From NCBI GenBank assembly GCA_003833075.1, contig RIAY01000011.1:1-64000 (forward strand): DNA of 64,000 bases, written 5' to 3'. The DNA is from Muribaculaceae bacterium Isolate-036 (Harlan) (GTDB lineage: Bacteria > Bacteroidota > Bacteroidia > Bacteroidales > Muribaculaceae). Position 1 is the first letter of the stretch; every line of letters begins with the position of its first letter. This document shows positions 34,763 through 44,474 of this stretch, piece by piece. The position numbers and the translations under genes were made by a program. The notes beneath the pieces were generated by a model. The model was not told the origin of the DNA. It did no database searches and saw only the letters and a list, made by a program, of their open reading frames with translations.

Positions 34763-35138
34763 TTTCACAAAGTTTTGCGTAAGCGGCTGCATCAAGAAGA
34801 TTCTCTGCCTCCGAAGAATCGGAAATCTTCACTTTGATAATCCAGTTTGCGAAAGCGTCGGCATTGATAGCCTCGGGAGCGTCTTCGAGTTCCTCGTTAA
34901 TCTCCACAACCTCGCCCGACACCGGACTGATAAGGTCGCTGGCTGCCTTTACAGACTCTACGGCACCGAAATCCTCACCTGCCGTCACTTCGTCTCCGAC
35001 CTCAGGCATGTCTACATATACGATGTTGCCGAGCGCATGCTGCGCATAGTCGCTGATACCGATTGTAGCGATGTCGCCTTCGATCTTTACCCACTCGTGT
35101 GATTCTGCATAAAGCAGACCTTCAATTACTTTGCTCAT
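34755..35138 (-). CDS. gcvH: Glycine cleavage system H protein
   Basis: The 127-residue lipoyl carrier shuttles the aminomethyl group between P, T and L proteins. The lipoylated Lys is in DFGAVESVKAASDLISP (about residue 64), followed by the sandwich strands of the domain. The start MSKVIEGLLYAESHEWVKIEGD is typical. It is followed directly by gcvPA with overlapping codons. Confidence 0.97.
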   Translation of the reverse strand: MSKVIEGLLYAESHEWVKIEGDIATIGISDYAQHALGNIVYVDMPEVGDEVTAGEDFGAVESVKAASDLISPVSGEVVEINEELEDAPEAINADAFANWIIKVKISDSSEAENLLDAAAYAKLCENE

Positions 35139-35171
35139 ATCTTTAGCTATCGTTTAAATTTGAATACTTGC

Positions 35172-36266
35172 TTATTTCTTATAGTTTTTATCGTAAAAGC
35201 GCTTCTTGACCACTTTCGCGGGGAAGGTCTTTTTGCGGATTCTGACCTCCACTTCGGTTCCCAGCTTGTCATAGGGTTTGTTGATCATAGCCATTGCCAC
35301 GCTTTTGCCGGTGGAGATGGAGCGGTAGCCGGTGGTGATCTCTCCTACCTGCTCGCCGTTTACCTCCACAGGATATCCGTGACGCGGAATCGCATTCCCC
35401 TCAAGCTCAAGACCCACGATGCGACGTTTCACACCCTCGGCTTTCTGAGCAGCAAGCGCCTCCTTGCCGATAAATTCAGGTTTGTCAAGCTTCACGAACA
35501 TACTGAGGCTTGCCTCGATCGGAGTTATGTCAGCACTCAGTTCGTCGCCATAAAGTGGAAGACCCACCTCGAAACGGAGGGTGTCGCGACATCCCAGTCC
35601 GCAAGGCTGCACTCCCCCCTTCATGAGCTTATCCCAGACTTTGCGAGTGAAATCATGACTGCCGTAGACCTCGAAACCATCCTCTCCGGTATATCCTGTG
35701 CGGCTCACTATGATCTCTTCGCCGTCCACATTCATTGTCTTGAAATTGTAGAATGCGATATCCTTTACAGTAATGCCGAGAATATTCTCCATGGCTGCCT
35801 CTGCCTCGGGACCCTGTATCGCCACTTCTCCGTAATAAGGACTCTGATCCTCGATTCTGACATCGAATCCCTCTGCGTTCTGAAGAATCCACGCAACGTC
35901 CTTGTCTATATTGGAGGCGTTGATCACAAGGAAATATTCCTCGTCGTTAACCTTGTACACAAGAAGGTCATCGACTGTGCCGCCGTTCTCATAGCACATC
36001 ATGCCGTAGAAAATCTGACCGTCGGGAGCACCGGTCACGTCGTTTACAAAAATATGGCTGACGAATTTATATGCGTCGGGACCGCTTACGCGCACCTCCC
36101 CCATATGGCTCACGTCAAACACTCCCACGTGCTGGCGCACTGCGTTATGCTCTTCGGTGATGCCCGCATACTGGATAGGCATATCGAACCCGGCGAAGGG
36201 CGACATCAATGCCCCCAAGGCAACGTGACGGTCATGCAGACACGTCTTCTGACACTCTTGTTCCAT
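35172..36266 (-). CDS. gcvT: Aminomethyltransferase (glycine cleavage T protein)
   Basis: The 364-residue enzyme takes the aminomethyl group from GcvH and makes 5,10-methylene-THF and ammonia. It has MSPFAGFDMPIQYAGI near the start, GVFDVSHMGEV (about residues 49-59), SRTGYTGEDGFEVYG and CRDTLRFEVGLPLYGDEL. It is the first gene of the operon gcvT-gcvH-gcvPA-gcvPB-lpd, with a good promoter about 100 bp upstream. Confidence 0.97.
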   Translation of the reverse strand: MEQECQKTCLHDRHVALGALMSPFAGFDMPIQYAGITEEHNAVRQHVGVFDVSHMGEVRVSGPDAYKFVSHIFVNDVTGAPDGQIFYGMMCYENGGTVDDLLVYKVNDEEYFLVINASNIDKDVAWILQNAEGFDVRIEDQSPYYGEVAIQGPEAEAAMENILGITVKDIAFYNFKTMNVDGEEIIVSRTGYTGEDGFEVYGSHDFTRKVWDKLMKGGVQPCGLGCRDTLRFEVGLPLYGDELSADITPIEASLSMFVKLDKPEFIGKEALAAQKAEGVKRRIVGLELEGNAIPRHGYPVEVNGEQVGEITTGYRSISTGKSVAMAMINKPYDKLGTEVEVRIRKKTFPAKVVKKRFYDKNYKK

Positions 36267-36360
36267 GTGTATTTAGCTTTAAGTTAGTATTCCTTGTTTC
36301 CACTTCAACCGGACCATACCGTTTTGTTAAGAAAATGATAAGTTTGGAGAAGTTCAACTG

Positions 36361-36392
36361 CAAATTTACTATTTGTTGAATTTTCCTCCAAA
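36361..36392 (-). promoter_or_regulatory. gcv operon promoter (minus strand)
   Basis: Read on the minus strand, TTTG (complement of 36389-36392) and TAAATTTG (complement of 36361-36368) are exactly 20 bp apart, matching the Bacteroidetes sigma-ABfr consensus. The leader is about 90 nt. No glycine riboswitch was recognised in it. Confidence 0.8.
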
Positions 36393-36408
36393 TTTTTTCT
36401 TAACTTTG
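36376..36408 (+). promoter_or_regulatory. Promoter of the 36.5-kb porin (overlaps gcv promoter)
   Basis: TTG 36376-36378 and TAACTTTG 36401-36408 are 22 bp apart. The element physically overlaps the divergent gcv promoter, so the two could not be occupied by polymerase at the same time. Confidence 0.7.
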
Positions 36409-36484
36409 TCGCAATTTATAAAACTGTTTAAAAACACCTATTTCGCGTCTGCAAAATGCAGATGCATCAATAAGTAATTAAGCA

Positions 36485-37657
36485 ATGAAAAAATCACACA
36501 AATTAGCATGCTTGTTGTTGCTCGCTTCCTTTTCTACTCTATTCTCCGTCTCGGCACAGGATAAGATTACCGTAACACCTATAGGGCGCATACACGTTGA
36601 CGGCGCATTTTACCTCCCCTCGAAAGATGGTTTCAGCGATGGCGCGGCTCTGCCTGAAATAAGGGCGGGAGTAAGGGCGCAATACCAGAAATGGATGGCT
36701 CGCGTGGAAATCGGCTATTCCTATGGAAAAATAGGAATGAAGGATGTCTATATACAGCGTGGTCTTGGCGATAAGGATTACCTGCGCCTCGGATATTTCA
36801 TTCCTCAGTTCGGCATACGCGGCGGTGGCTCGGCATCATACAAGCCGGGCATGCTTCCGCAGATCTCGGAATCGTTCTTCCGCACGATGACACGTAAGAT
36901 CGGTTTCGGGTACACCCGCTACAATCCTTCTTATTTCCTGAGCGCTACAGCTTTTGTCGGCGGTCGTTCGCTGACTCTCAACGCCACGGAGCAGGGGAAG
37001 GTAAGTGTCGGCGGCTCGGTGCGCGGCGTGTGGCATCCCTTCACCGAGCCCGGTTCCATACTACATGTCGGGGGATCGGTGTCTTATGAGACAGCATCAC
37101 ACACCCGTCTGATCAACGATGCGGGCGACGAGGAGGCTTCCGCCGGATTCCGCACATTCTCGGTGTCTTTCCCCACTACGGTCAGCAAGGTGCCTATGCT
37201 GGAGGCGGATGTGACAGATGCGGTGGGAGACTGGAAACTCTCCCCTGAACTGACCCTTTCCAAAGACCGGTTCGCGCTCGAATCGCAATTCTATTACATG
37301 AAAGTGCCCAGACACAATGGCATCCCCTCATATCACGCCGTCGGCACTTTTGGAATGGTGAGATGTCTCCTTTTCGGCGACAACAAATACAGATACTCCG
37401 AAGCGGAAGGCGCCCTTGCCCTCCCATCGCCGAAGACATTGGAGCTTGTTGCCGGATATGACTATACGAATGCAGACAGTCATGCCGCTGGAATCGATGG
37501 CGGAATATCCAACGACTGGAACCTTACCCTGAACTATTACATCAATAAATATATGATAGCCCGCCTGCGTTATTCCTACACTGATGTGCGCAATTCTTCG
37601 GTATGCGAGCGACGTGGTGTCAATATAATCCAGGCGCGCCTGCAGTTTGTGTTCTGA
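36485..37657 (+). CDS. Porin_O_P-like outer-membrane porin
   Basis: The 390-residue exported barrel has a signal peptide (to VSAQ) and regular amphipathic strands throughout. YLRLGYFIPQFGIRGG and LNLTLNYYINKYMIARLRYSYTDV are typical of the phosphate-selective porin O/P group, and the last residue is Phe (LQFVF), as expected for outer-membrane barrels. The LolC/E-like gene begins 5 bp after its stop, so the two are cotranscribed. The solute is unknown. Confidence 0.75.
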   Translation: MKKSHKLACLLLLASFSTLFSVSAQDKITVTPIGRIHVDGAFYLPSKDGFSDGAALPEIRAGVRAQYQKWMARVEIGYSYGKIGMKDVYIQRGLGDKDYLRLGYFIPQFGIRGGGSASYKPGMLPQISESFFRTMTRKIGFGYTRYNPSYFLSATAFVGGRSLTLNATEQGKVSVGGSVRGVWHPFTEPGSILHVGGSVSYETASHTRLINDAGDEEASAGFRTFSVSFPTTVSKVPMLEADVTDAVGDWKLSPELTLSKDRFALESQFYYMKVPRHNGIPSYHAVGTFGMVRCLLFGDNKYRYSEAEGALALPSPKTLELVAGYDYTNADSHAAGIDGGISNDWNLTLNYYINKYMIARLRYSYTDVRNSSVCERRGVNIIQARLQFVF

Positions 37658-37662
37658 AAGCC

Positions 37663-38904
37663 ATGAGTTATCCCCTCTATCTTGCTAAAAGACTCTCTCT
37701 TGCATCGGGAGGAAGACACAGTTCTCCCGCAATACGTGTGGCAGTCGCCGCCGTGGCGCTTTCTGTGGCGGTGATGCTCGCCGCCATTGCCATTGTATTG
37801 GGATTCAAGCGGGAAATCCGCGACAAGGTAATAGGGTTTAACTCACACATCACCCTGTATGCCGTGCCCGCAGGTCCGGAAGACTCCAATCTTATAACAC
37901 TCACCCCCACATTGCGAGCACTCCTCGATTCGCAGGATTTTATCACAAGCTATTCTCTGGAGGCATCGATTCCGGCAATCCTCAAGACAGCGGATGATTT
38001 CAAGGGTATATACCTCAAAAGCATGGAGGGAGAGGCTCTCCGGAAATTCCTTTCATCAAACATCGAGGAGGGAAGTCTGCCGGACTTCTCCAAAGAGGGA
38101 AACGACATGAAGATAGTGATTTCACGCAAAGCTGCCGATCAGCTGCGCCTTAAGGCGGGAGACAAGATCGACACATACTTCATGTCAGGCTCGATCAGGG
38201 TCCGCCGACTCGAAATCGCAGCCATATACAATTCTCACTTCGACACATACGATAATGTTTTTGTATACGGCAGCCTCCCTCTGATTCAGAATCTCGGCGA
38301 AGTATCCGGAACCCAGGGCACTTCGGTTTCGATAACTACCGATGATTTCGACAATCTACAGCAAAACGCCGAGCATCTCGCTGCAGTATTGAACGAAGCC
38401 CTCGCTTCAGGACTTGTTTATAAATACTACCGCGTTGACAACGCACTCAATCAGGGTGCCGGATATTTAAGATGGCTCTCGTTGCTTGACACGAATGTTA
38501 TAGTGATTCTGGTGTTGATGACAATCGTCGCATGCGCCACACTCATATCAGGAATGCTCATCATCATTCTCGACAAGAAGAGTTTCATCGGACTGATACG
38601 CACACTCGGGGCTACTGTAAAAAAAGTAAGAAGCATATTCATATACATGGCGATACGAATAGCCCTGACCGGAATTGTAATTGGCAACGCCCTTATGCTG
38701 GCGTTGCTTTGGGCTCAAGACAGATGGCATTTCCTTCCTCTCGATCCTGATTCATACTACATTGATTTCGTACCTGTTGAAATCAGCTGGCAGGCAATCC
38801 TCATCCTGAACGCAGCCACAGTCTTTGTCATCTACCTCTGCCTAATCCTCCCCTCCTGCTTCGCAGCAAAAATTTCCCCCGCCGAAACAATGCGCTATGA
38901 ATAA
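37663..38904 (+). CDS. LolC/E-like ABC permease (lipoprotein release family)
   Basis: The 413-residue inner-membrane protein has the LolC/E layout: an N-terminal helix (about residues 25-48) ending in GFKREIRDKVIGFNSHI, a periplasmic domain (about 50-270), and three helices (about 285-310, 325-355, 375-405) with EKKSF-like coupling (LDKKSFIGLIRTLGATVKKVRSIF). It ends FAAKISPAETMRYE, typical of the family. An upstream in-frame ATG lies inside the porin gene, but the family start (MSYPLYLAKRL) is at 37663. No ATPase gene is adjacent, so it would use one from elsewhere. Confidence 0.88.
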   Translation: MSYPLYLAKRLSLASGGRHSSPAIRVAVAAVALSVAVMLAAIAIVLGFKREIRDKVIGFNSHITLYAVPAGPEDSNLITLTPTLRALLDSQDFITSYSLEASIPAILKTADDFKGIYLKSMEGEALRKFLSSNIEEGSLPDFSKEGNDMKIVISRKAADQLRLKAGDKIDTYFMSGSIRVRRLEIAAIYNSHFDTYDNVFVYGSLPLIQNLGEVSGTQGTSVSITTDDFDNLQQNAEHLAAVLNEALASGLVYKYYRVDNALNQGAGYLRWLSLLDTNVIVILVLMTIVACATLISGMLIIILDKKSFIGLIRTLGATVKKVRSIFIYMAIRIALTGIVIGNALMLALLWAQDRWHFLPLDPDSYYIDFVPVEISWQAILILNAATVFVIYLCLILPSCFAAKISPAETMRYE

Positions 38905-38915
38905 TTTGCTGCTGT

Positions 38916-41003
38916 TCATCTTCCTCCTGCTGTCGAGCGGTCAGCGTTGGCATCAACTTCCATGAGTTTCTGCGCTCCACGTTTCTGACGACCCCATTGC
39001 AGGTTGTATGATACGCTGATGTATGGCATACGCATATCAAGGCGCATGTGTTGCTCGTTTCGATTCCACTTGCTTAGCGACTTACTGCCTTGGTCGTATT
39101 TGCCAAAAGGCATGATGACACCTGCCGAGAACTGCCATGATTTCCAGTTGTAACTGAGGTCAATAATGTTCAGGTTTTCGCCCCAACTGATTTTCTCACC
39201 CCATAGGTCGCGCTGTGCCCTCACGTACTGACCGCTGAGCACGAAGCCCCAGTGCATAAGTTGTATATTGGCGTTGCCGCTCCATGCGTTGCTGCGATGT
39301 GTGTAGCCGGTGCCACGCATGTGCTCCATGCGGAACTGAACGTATCCGCTTAACATGAGCCATTTCGGGATTATTTCAATTTGGGGTGCAAGAAAGAACG
39401 AGAGGTTCTGCAGTCCGCGGCTGTTCTCGTATGTGGTGATTAGTTTGTCACCCTCCCACTGCAGAAGCGGAGTGATGGCGTTGGGCGAGGTGAAGGCGCG
39501 GACGCCGAACGAACCGCTGACACGAGGCACGTTGAAGCCGTAGCGGAAAGTGAGCATATAGGAATTGGCGGTTTTCAGATTCTGATTGCCCACGCGCCAC
39601 TGAAAGCCGTCGAGCTGCTGCGGCACGATGTTGGTTTCTGCTAGCGACGGTGTGGACTGCCACGATGTAAAGTTCAGCCGGAAATTGTGATTCTGATTCA
39701 GCGAATATGTGATCGTGGCCTGCGGACGCGGACTCCATGTGTGAGTGCCTTGATCGGTTTCCTTGAAAAGAAAATCGGTATACTGGACACCCATTCCGGC
39801 AGTTGCAGTCCATTTGCCGAAACGATGAAAATATTCGGCAAAGAGATAGACCTTGTCCTGACGCTGATGGAATATCCTTCCGTCAAGATTGTCATAGCGT
39901 GAACGGTTTCTATTGGCAGTGTAGGATGCTCCGGCGGTGAAGCGTCCGTTTGTCCAATTCTTAACGTAATCAGCTTCTATTGCGTAGGCTTGATTGTGGT
40001 CTTTGATTTCAGTGTTGATAGAAGTAACATAGTCCCAAGGATTCCGGGCGTCCGGCAATTGTTCAAGATAGTTGGAGTACGATCGCCCGAAATAGAATGA
40101 GCTGTTGAAGTTGACGATAAGCATCTGCTTACGAGCGAAATTCTGCTGCCAGTATAACGATAAAGAGGGGGTTCCTCCTTTATCGCCATGGGAGTCGGTC
40201 AGGAGTATATCGTCTGAGCCGTCGCTCAGCGATAAAAGTCCATTATATAGAAATTTGTCTGTGAGCTTTTGGAACAGGCCGAACTCCGCCATAAACACAG
40301 TTGTGTCTGGCTTGATGTAGCTATATGAGGCCCAGGCATTGGCAAATGAATTATCCATCGTTCCGCCGCGCGAGGTCTCATCTCGGGTCAAGGTCGAGCC
40401 GTCGGGATATGTGAAAGTCTCCGTGTAATCGCGATGAGTCTTCACCTTGTTGGTAAGCTTGAAGTTGCCGCCAACTTCCCACTGCGATCGCCCGGTATTG
40501 AATTTTGCATCCGCCATATAGAAGCCCCAAGCCTGGTTGAGAGCCGGGCGAGCCTGTGCCATCAGCGAGCCACCGACCGTCGGATTGGAGACGATGAAAT
40601 TTAACACATAGTTTGCTCCGCCGTAGCGAAGGCCGGGGTTGTCTATCCATTCCACACGTTTGATGGTTTCGGGCAGAAGGGTACGCACCTGTTCGATTGA
40701 TGATTCGCGACCGTTGATGCGTACTTGTACCGACTGGCCGACAGCTTGAATAGTGCCGAGCGCGTCACTGACGGTAAGGGTCGGAATCATAAGATTGTTT
40801 AGCAACTGCAAGCCATTCTGAGAATGTTCAACGGCACTTTTAGAGGGATGATAAACATCCATATCTGCCTTGCGGATTACCTTTGGAGCCTGTATTACAA
40901 CTTCTTGCAGTTTCTGAGCCGGGATTGAATCCGCAGTTTCTGTCTGCGCCATAGCTGATAGAGCGCAAGACAAAGCCGATATTGTGATAATTATTGATTT
41001 CAT
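38916..41003 (-). CDS. TonB-dependent receptor-like outer-membrane beta-barrel protein
   Basis: This is a protein of about 695 residues with a signal peptide (MKSIIITISALSCALSAMAQ). A plug-like domain follows (about residues 28-150: LQEVVIQAPKVIRKADMDVY, then VQVRINGRESSIEQVRTLLPETIKRVEWIDNPGLRYGG), then a long strand-rich barrel (OMP_b-brl_3 type). No carboxypeptidase-like N-terminal domain and no SusD partner were found, so it is probably not a classical SusC. An upstream ATG at 41042 would add residues before the signal peptide; I chose 41003. It is convergent with the permease gene, 11 bp away. Confidence 0.82.
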   Translation of the reverse strand: MKSIIITISALSCALSAMAQTETADSIPAQKLQEVVIQAPKVIRKADMDVYHPSKSAVEHSQNGLQLLNNLMIPTLTVSDALGTIQAVGQSVQVRINGRESSIEQVRTLLPETIKRVEWIDNPGLRYGGANYVLNFIVSNPTVGGSLMAQARPALNQAWGFYMADAKFNTGRSQWEVGGNFKLTNKVKTHRDYTETFTYPDGSTLTRDETSRGGTMDNSFANAWASYSYIKPDTTVFMAEFGLFQKLTDKFLYNGLLSLSDGSDDILLTDSHGDKGGTPSLSLYWQQNFARKQMLIVNFNSSFYFGRSYSNYLEQLPDARNPWDYVTSINTEIKDHNQAYAIEADYVKNWTNGRFTAGASYTANRNRSRYDNLDGRIFHQRQDKVYLFAEYFHRFGKWTATAGMGVQYTDFLFKETDQGTHTWSPRPQATITYSLNQNHNFRLNFTSWQSTPSLAETNIVPQQLDGFQWRVGNQNLKTANSYMLTFRYGFNVPRVSGSFGVRAFTSPNAITPLLQWEGDKLITTYENSRGLQNLSFFLAPQIEIIPKWLMLSGYVQFRMEHMRGTGYTHRSNAWSGNANIQLMHWGFVLSGQYVRAQRDLWGEKISWGENLNIIDLSYNWKSWQFSAGVIMPFGKYDQGSKSLSKWNRNEQHMRLDMRMPYISVSYNLQWGRQKRGAQKLMEVDANADRSTAGGR

Positions 41004-41090
41004 AGAGTTGATGCTTACGATTTCACGATGCAAAGTTAACAAGTTGCCGTATTATAGACTTCAACATTTGTTGAAAAGTGACAATAGCGT

Positions 41091-41339
41091 CTAAGTATTT
41101 TTTCGCAGACGGCTCAGATATGTCTGAGTTATATTCAGAAACGAGGCTATGTCTTTGAGCGGAAATAGTGAAAACAGGTCGGGATGTTTGGAAATAAGGT
41201 CATTATAACGCTGCTGTGCCGTCTTGCAGTGCAAATCTACATATCTGTCATAGTGGCGTAATACGCCCTCGCGCAAGCATAGATTACGCAGATAGTCCAC
41301 CGCCGGGCTTTCAATATATGTATTGAAGTTCTTCGTCAT
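41091..41339 (-). pseudogene. Truncated Crp/Fnr-family regulator (C-terminal part only)
   Basis: The 82 codons hold what looks like the dimer helix and winged helix-turn-helix of a Crp/Fnr protein: CKTAQQRYNDLISKHPDLF followed by FPLKDIASFLNITQTYLSRLRK. The cyclic-nucleotide-binding domain (about 130 residues) that should precede it is absent; in the same frame a stop lies 27 bases upstream of the ATG. I read it as a 5'-deleted remnant, although a short DNA-binding protein could still be made. Confidence 0.65.
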
Positions 41340-41424
41340 ATACAGTTGAGCCGTGGCTCTCGGCTACCTATTGTAAAAAGAATCGCCGAAAAATTAGTAA
41401 CGTTGCAGTCCAATACGCGCAAAA

Positions 41425-41821
41425 ATGACAAAAGAAGAACTGCTCGCAAGGCTCAACGATATAGAATGGAATGATTTCGAGGTCAAAGAGGCTTCGGGCG
41501 GTCTTCCCAGAAAGATTGACCGGGAAAACTGTCACCTTTGAGAGTGATATGCTAATCTCAACAGTCACTTATCCATTGGCATTGACTAAGGATTCTCGCA
41601 ACGCTGGCGAGAATAAAGGCGAGAATGGCGAGAATAATGACGAGAATAAAGTTCTTGAGATAATCCGCAAGACCCCAAGCATTACACAGCCATTGATTGC
41701 CATAGAGACAGGTTTCTCAACAAGAAAAGTCAACAGGATTATAGCATCTCTCAGAAAGAAAGAAATAATAAAACGCATTGGGAAAACCAAAGGAGGGCAT
41801 TGGGAAACCCTATCAAATTAA
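41425..41821 (+). pseudogene. Internally deleted AlbA_2/Schlafen-type ATP-binding regulator
   Basis: The first 30 codons (41425 on: MTKEELLARLNDIEWNDFEV then KEASGGLPRK) are the usual start of AlbA_2-domain proteins. A deletion then joins this to the last part in another frame: that frame holds the Asn/Gly/Glu-rich linker (AGENKGENGENNDENK) and a helix-turn-helix ending RKKEIIKRIGKTKGGHWE, again typical of the family's C-terminus. The original frame stops at 41539-41541. About 350-400 residues of the middle are missing, so the gene is dead or leaves only a small DNA-binding fragment. Confidence 0.65.
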
Positions 41822-41861
41822 GTCAGATAATAGGTCAAGTACAGGTCAGAATGTAGGTCAG

Positions 41862-42577
41862 TTAACCGATTCCGGCATAGTTGCTTTCTCCTCGTTGCAT
41901 CAGCCACAGTGCCTTTTGAAATTTCACGATGCGGGCATATTCCTTAGGATTCATCCCGACCGTTTCGCGGAACACTCTTTCATATTGCCGCTTGCGAGAC
42001 AGGCACTGGCGGCAAGAGCATTCACAGATGTTGAAGGAACGCGAAGCAATGTACTGACAGACATTCCTATCCGACTGATATTCAACGATGATCTAATCTT
42101 TGATGACAGAAAGTTCTCTAGAATATCAATACATTCCTTGTCATTCTCACAATCAAAAATCCTCTGAGCAACATCATTCACTTGCCGATTCTCAATGTCA
42201 TAACCGGATATTTCAAGATTGTAGAATGCCGATGGCGGAGTGTCGATAAACATCCCGATGGTATGCGGGTAGAAAACCGCCACTATCATTTCCAAACCGC
42301 CGTCAGACTGGATATGCGCAGGAAAATTCACTTGACCGCTAATCGTAAATTGCGACTGGCTCTTGTCGAGTTCCGGTATATAAAGCGGTGTTTTCTTGTG
42401 AAAGATTATCTGCGGACAACCGATAGGAAAGGTCAGGACGCTGAAAGGCTCATCGCTTTCCAGCGCCCAATAGTAGCGCACATAGGACATTATGGTATCG
42501 AAGTTGTCGCGTCCCCAGGAAGCTCGTTGGAGGCGGCAATAAGCACTTTCATTGGCGTGCGCATCATCTGCCCTCAA
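41862..42577 (-). pseudogene. Frameshifted AraC-family regulator
   Basis: The N-terminal part reads well as the ligand domain found before AraC helices in Bacteroidales (YVRYYWALESDEPFSVLTFP, then YNLEISGYDIEN). The DNA-binding part is split. The first frame breaks at ALAASACLASGNM, and a neighbouring frame continues as SRKRQYERVFRETVGMNPKE and YARIVKFQKALWLMQRGE, then stops at 41862-41864 before the last helix of the second helix-turn-helix. So it has both a frameshift and a lost 3' end. The first 30 codons before the conserved YVRYYW also look foreign. Confidence 0.75.
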
Positions 42578-42683
42578 ATAGTTTTACGCAGTACGGTTCA
42601 ATCGGGGAATGGTGGCCGCGGGGCGTTTAAAGGACAGAGAACTGATATTGAATATTCGGTTTTCCTTCATTGCATCAAGCGTT

Positions 42684-44255
42684 TCAAAGGGAAAGTGCTT
42701 CATTTGCGCCGATGCAGAAAGTATTAAAGGAGTGAGGCGAAAGAGTTGCGTTAAGATATCGGCTGCCTATCTCTAATGAAAGTTTTCTCTCGTTGTCGCC
42801 GGGATTGGAGGTGACAACCAGCAGCATGCCGTCAGGATTTCGGACTGCAAGAACCGGAACTCGGTCGGCTTTGTCATAATAATACCCTTCGATGCGTGCT
42901 CCCTGCCGGATGAGATTAGAGAAATGTTTCACGGCATAATACTCCGGTGTATAACGGCATGTGCGCGTTTCAGGATCAAGTTCAATAAGGGCGTTCTGCT
43001 TCCATCCCCAGCGGCTCATACCCTGTTTAGGCAAAAGAAAATTCCAGTTATACCATTCGTCACATCCGTTTCCGAGATTGTCGGCAATAAGAAAGAATGT
43101 ATGTTCTCCCGCCTTCCAGTCCATGTCACCGTTTCCGCATTCACTCTCGGAGCATATATAGCTGAAGTCCGGATACCGCTTCCTTATTTCCGGGAGTATC
43201 TCTCTCCCCTCCCATTGGAAGGCTACCCCTTCTATCGACTCACGAAGGAGCGAATCTGAAAGAACCTTCTCCACATGATCCAGACGGTTGGTGTTGAATG
43301 TGCCGAGATAGAGTTTGACATCAGGATGCCGCTTTTCAAGCGTAGGGGCAAGGTAATCGCGGTTGAATCTCACAGTCCCTTCGGCAGTCCACGCGCAACC
43401 GGGATAAGGGGTATAGCTGTATGCCTCGTTCTGATATATCACCATATCCACAGGAACTCCCTGTTCGGCGTAAGCCTCTATGAATTTGCAGAAATAATTT
43501 GCATAAGCCTGCAGATAACGCGGATCCTGAATGAAATAGTCCTGACTTGCCAGTTTGCGGGGGAACTGGCTGTTACGCTCGCCGAGAAATTTCATCTCAT
43601 CCTCGTCGATGCCATCAACCGCACCGAAAAGCAGATAATCAATGCGAGGGTCAGCATTGTTATGCCGGCTGCTCACCACAGGATAGTCATGATTTATTTT
43701 CATCCAGCTTGGCGGCGACCAGGGGGAAATCCAGAACGTAAGCTCCGGATTGAATTTCTGGGCGGCGCGTATCAGCGGGATAATGCCGCGCTTGTCGCGT
43801 TCTATATTGAAATACCGCAGTTCAAGGTCCCCGGGCACCTCGTCGCAGCTATACCACGAACTGCCATAGTCATTGCAGTTCATAGACACACGTCCTCGCG
43901 TGAAACGAAGATCACCGTCAGGCGAAAACAGATCATCCATTATCTTATCCTGAACATCTCTGTCCAGGGCGATGAAAGCCTCCCAGTCAAGTTCATTGAA
44001 CGTAGTGCCCCAATGTTTGAAAACATGCCCCGGCGTCTCTCCCCTACTCTCTTTGTCTCCTTTACCGTCTCCAGCCTGAATTGTCAGCACTGGTGTCATT
44101 TCAGAGTGTCTTGACAAACTTGTCTTTGTCTCTCTCCAGAAGTCATTATCCCGGCTCACAATCCACTTGACACTCTGGCTCCATCCGGTTGCCGCCACGC
44201 AAGCCAAAGCCAGGACAACACACATTCTTATTCTTATATTTGAAATCACCTTCAT
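42684..44255 (-). CDS. Glycoside hydrolase family 30 (glucosylceramidase-like)
   Basis: This is a secreted beta-glycosidase of about 523 residues. The signal peptide begins MKVISNIRIRMCVVLALACV; the frame is open further upstream to 44453, but the added residues look non-coding. Family pieces are HWGTTFNELDW, RVSMNCNDYGSSWYSCDE, FWISPWSPPSWMK, the acid/base Glu in VIYQNEAYSYTPYPGC (about residue 275) and the nucleophile Glu in ICSESECGNGDMD (about 367). GH30 enzymes cut beta-linked glucose, xylose or fucose; the substrate here is unknown. It lies divergent from the beta-helix gene. Confidence 0.87.
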   Translation of the reverse strand: MKVISNIRIRMCVVLALACVAATGWSQSVKWIVSRDNDFWRETKTSLSRHSEMTPVLTIQAGDGKGDKESRGETPGHVFKHWGTTFNELDWEAFIALDRDVQDKIMDDLFSPDGDLRFTRGRVSMNCNDYGSSWYSCDEVPGDLELRYFNIERDKRGIIPLIRAAQKFNPELTFWISPWSPPSWMKINHDYPVVSSRHNNADPRIDYLLFGAVDGIDEDEMKFLGERNSQFPRKLASQDYFIQDPRYLQAYANYFCKFIEAYAEQGVPVDMVIYQNEAYSYTPYPGCAWTAEGTVRFNRDYLAPTLEKRHPDVKLYLGTFNTNRLDHVEKVLSDSLLRESIEGVAFQWEGREILPEIRKRYPDFSYICSESECGNGDMDWKAGEHTFFLIADNLGNGCDEWYNWNFLLPKQGMSRWGWKQNALIELDPETRTCRYTPEYYAVKHFSNLIRQGARIEGYYYDKADRVPVLAVRNPDGMLLVVTSNPGDNERKLSLEIGSRYLNATLSPHSFNTFCIGANEALSL

Positions 44256-44474
44256 CTGATATAGGTTTATATTACGAAAAATAACGGGAAACACTATCCC
44301 TTTACTCATAAATACGATATTCCGGCTCTCTCCACCCAATAACCCGGCAATAATCTTCACAAAATTAGCATTTCCACACTCTTTTCCAAAATATTTCAGA
44401 AATAGTCCGATAAAATTGAGTGTCAACGATTCCACATCCGTATTATCAGACAAACAACATTAAAATTTTTTCAC

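Noticed and set aside
36267-36360. Glycine riboswitch in the gcv leader
   Set aside because: The leader is only about 90 nt, and I could not find the paired glycine aptamer core or its conserved bases.
42182-42727. Plus-strand frame over the AraC remnant
   Set aside because: Its composition (Arg/His/Lys-rich, no domain) and the clear AraC-type reading on the other strand show it is a shadow.
44256-44453. 66 extra N-terminal residues for the GH30 protein
   Set aside because: They precede a normal signal peptide at 44255, are AT-rich and have no family match.
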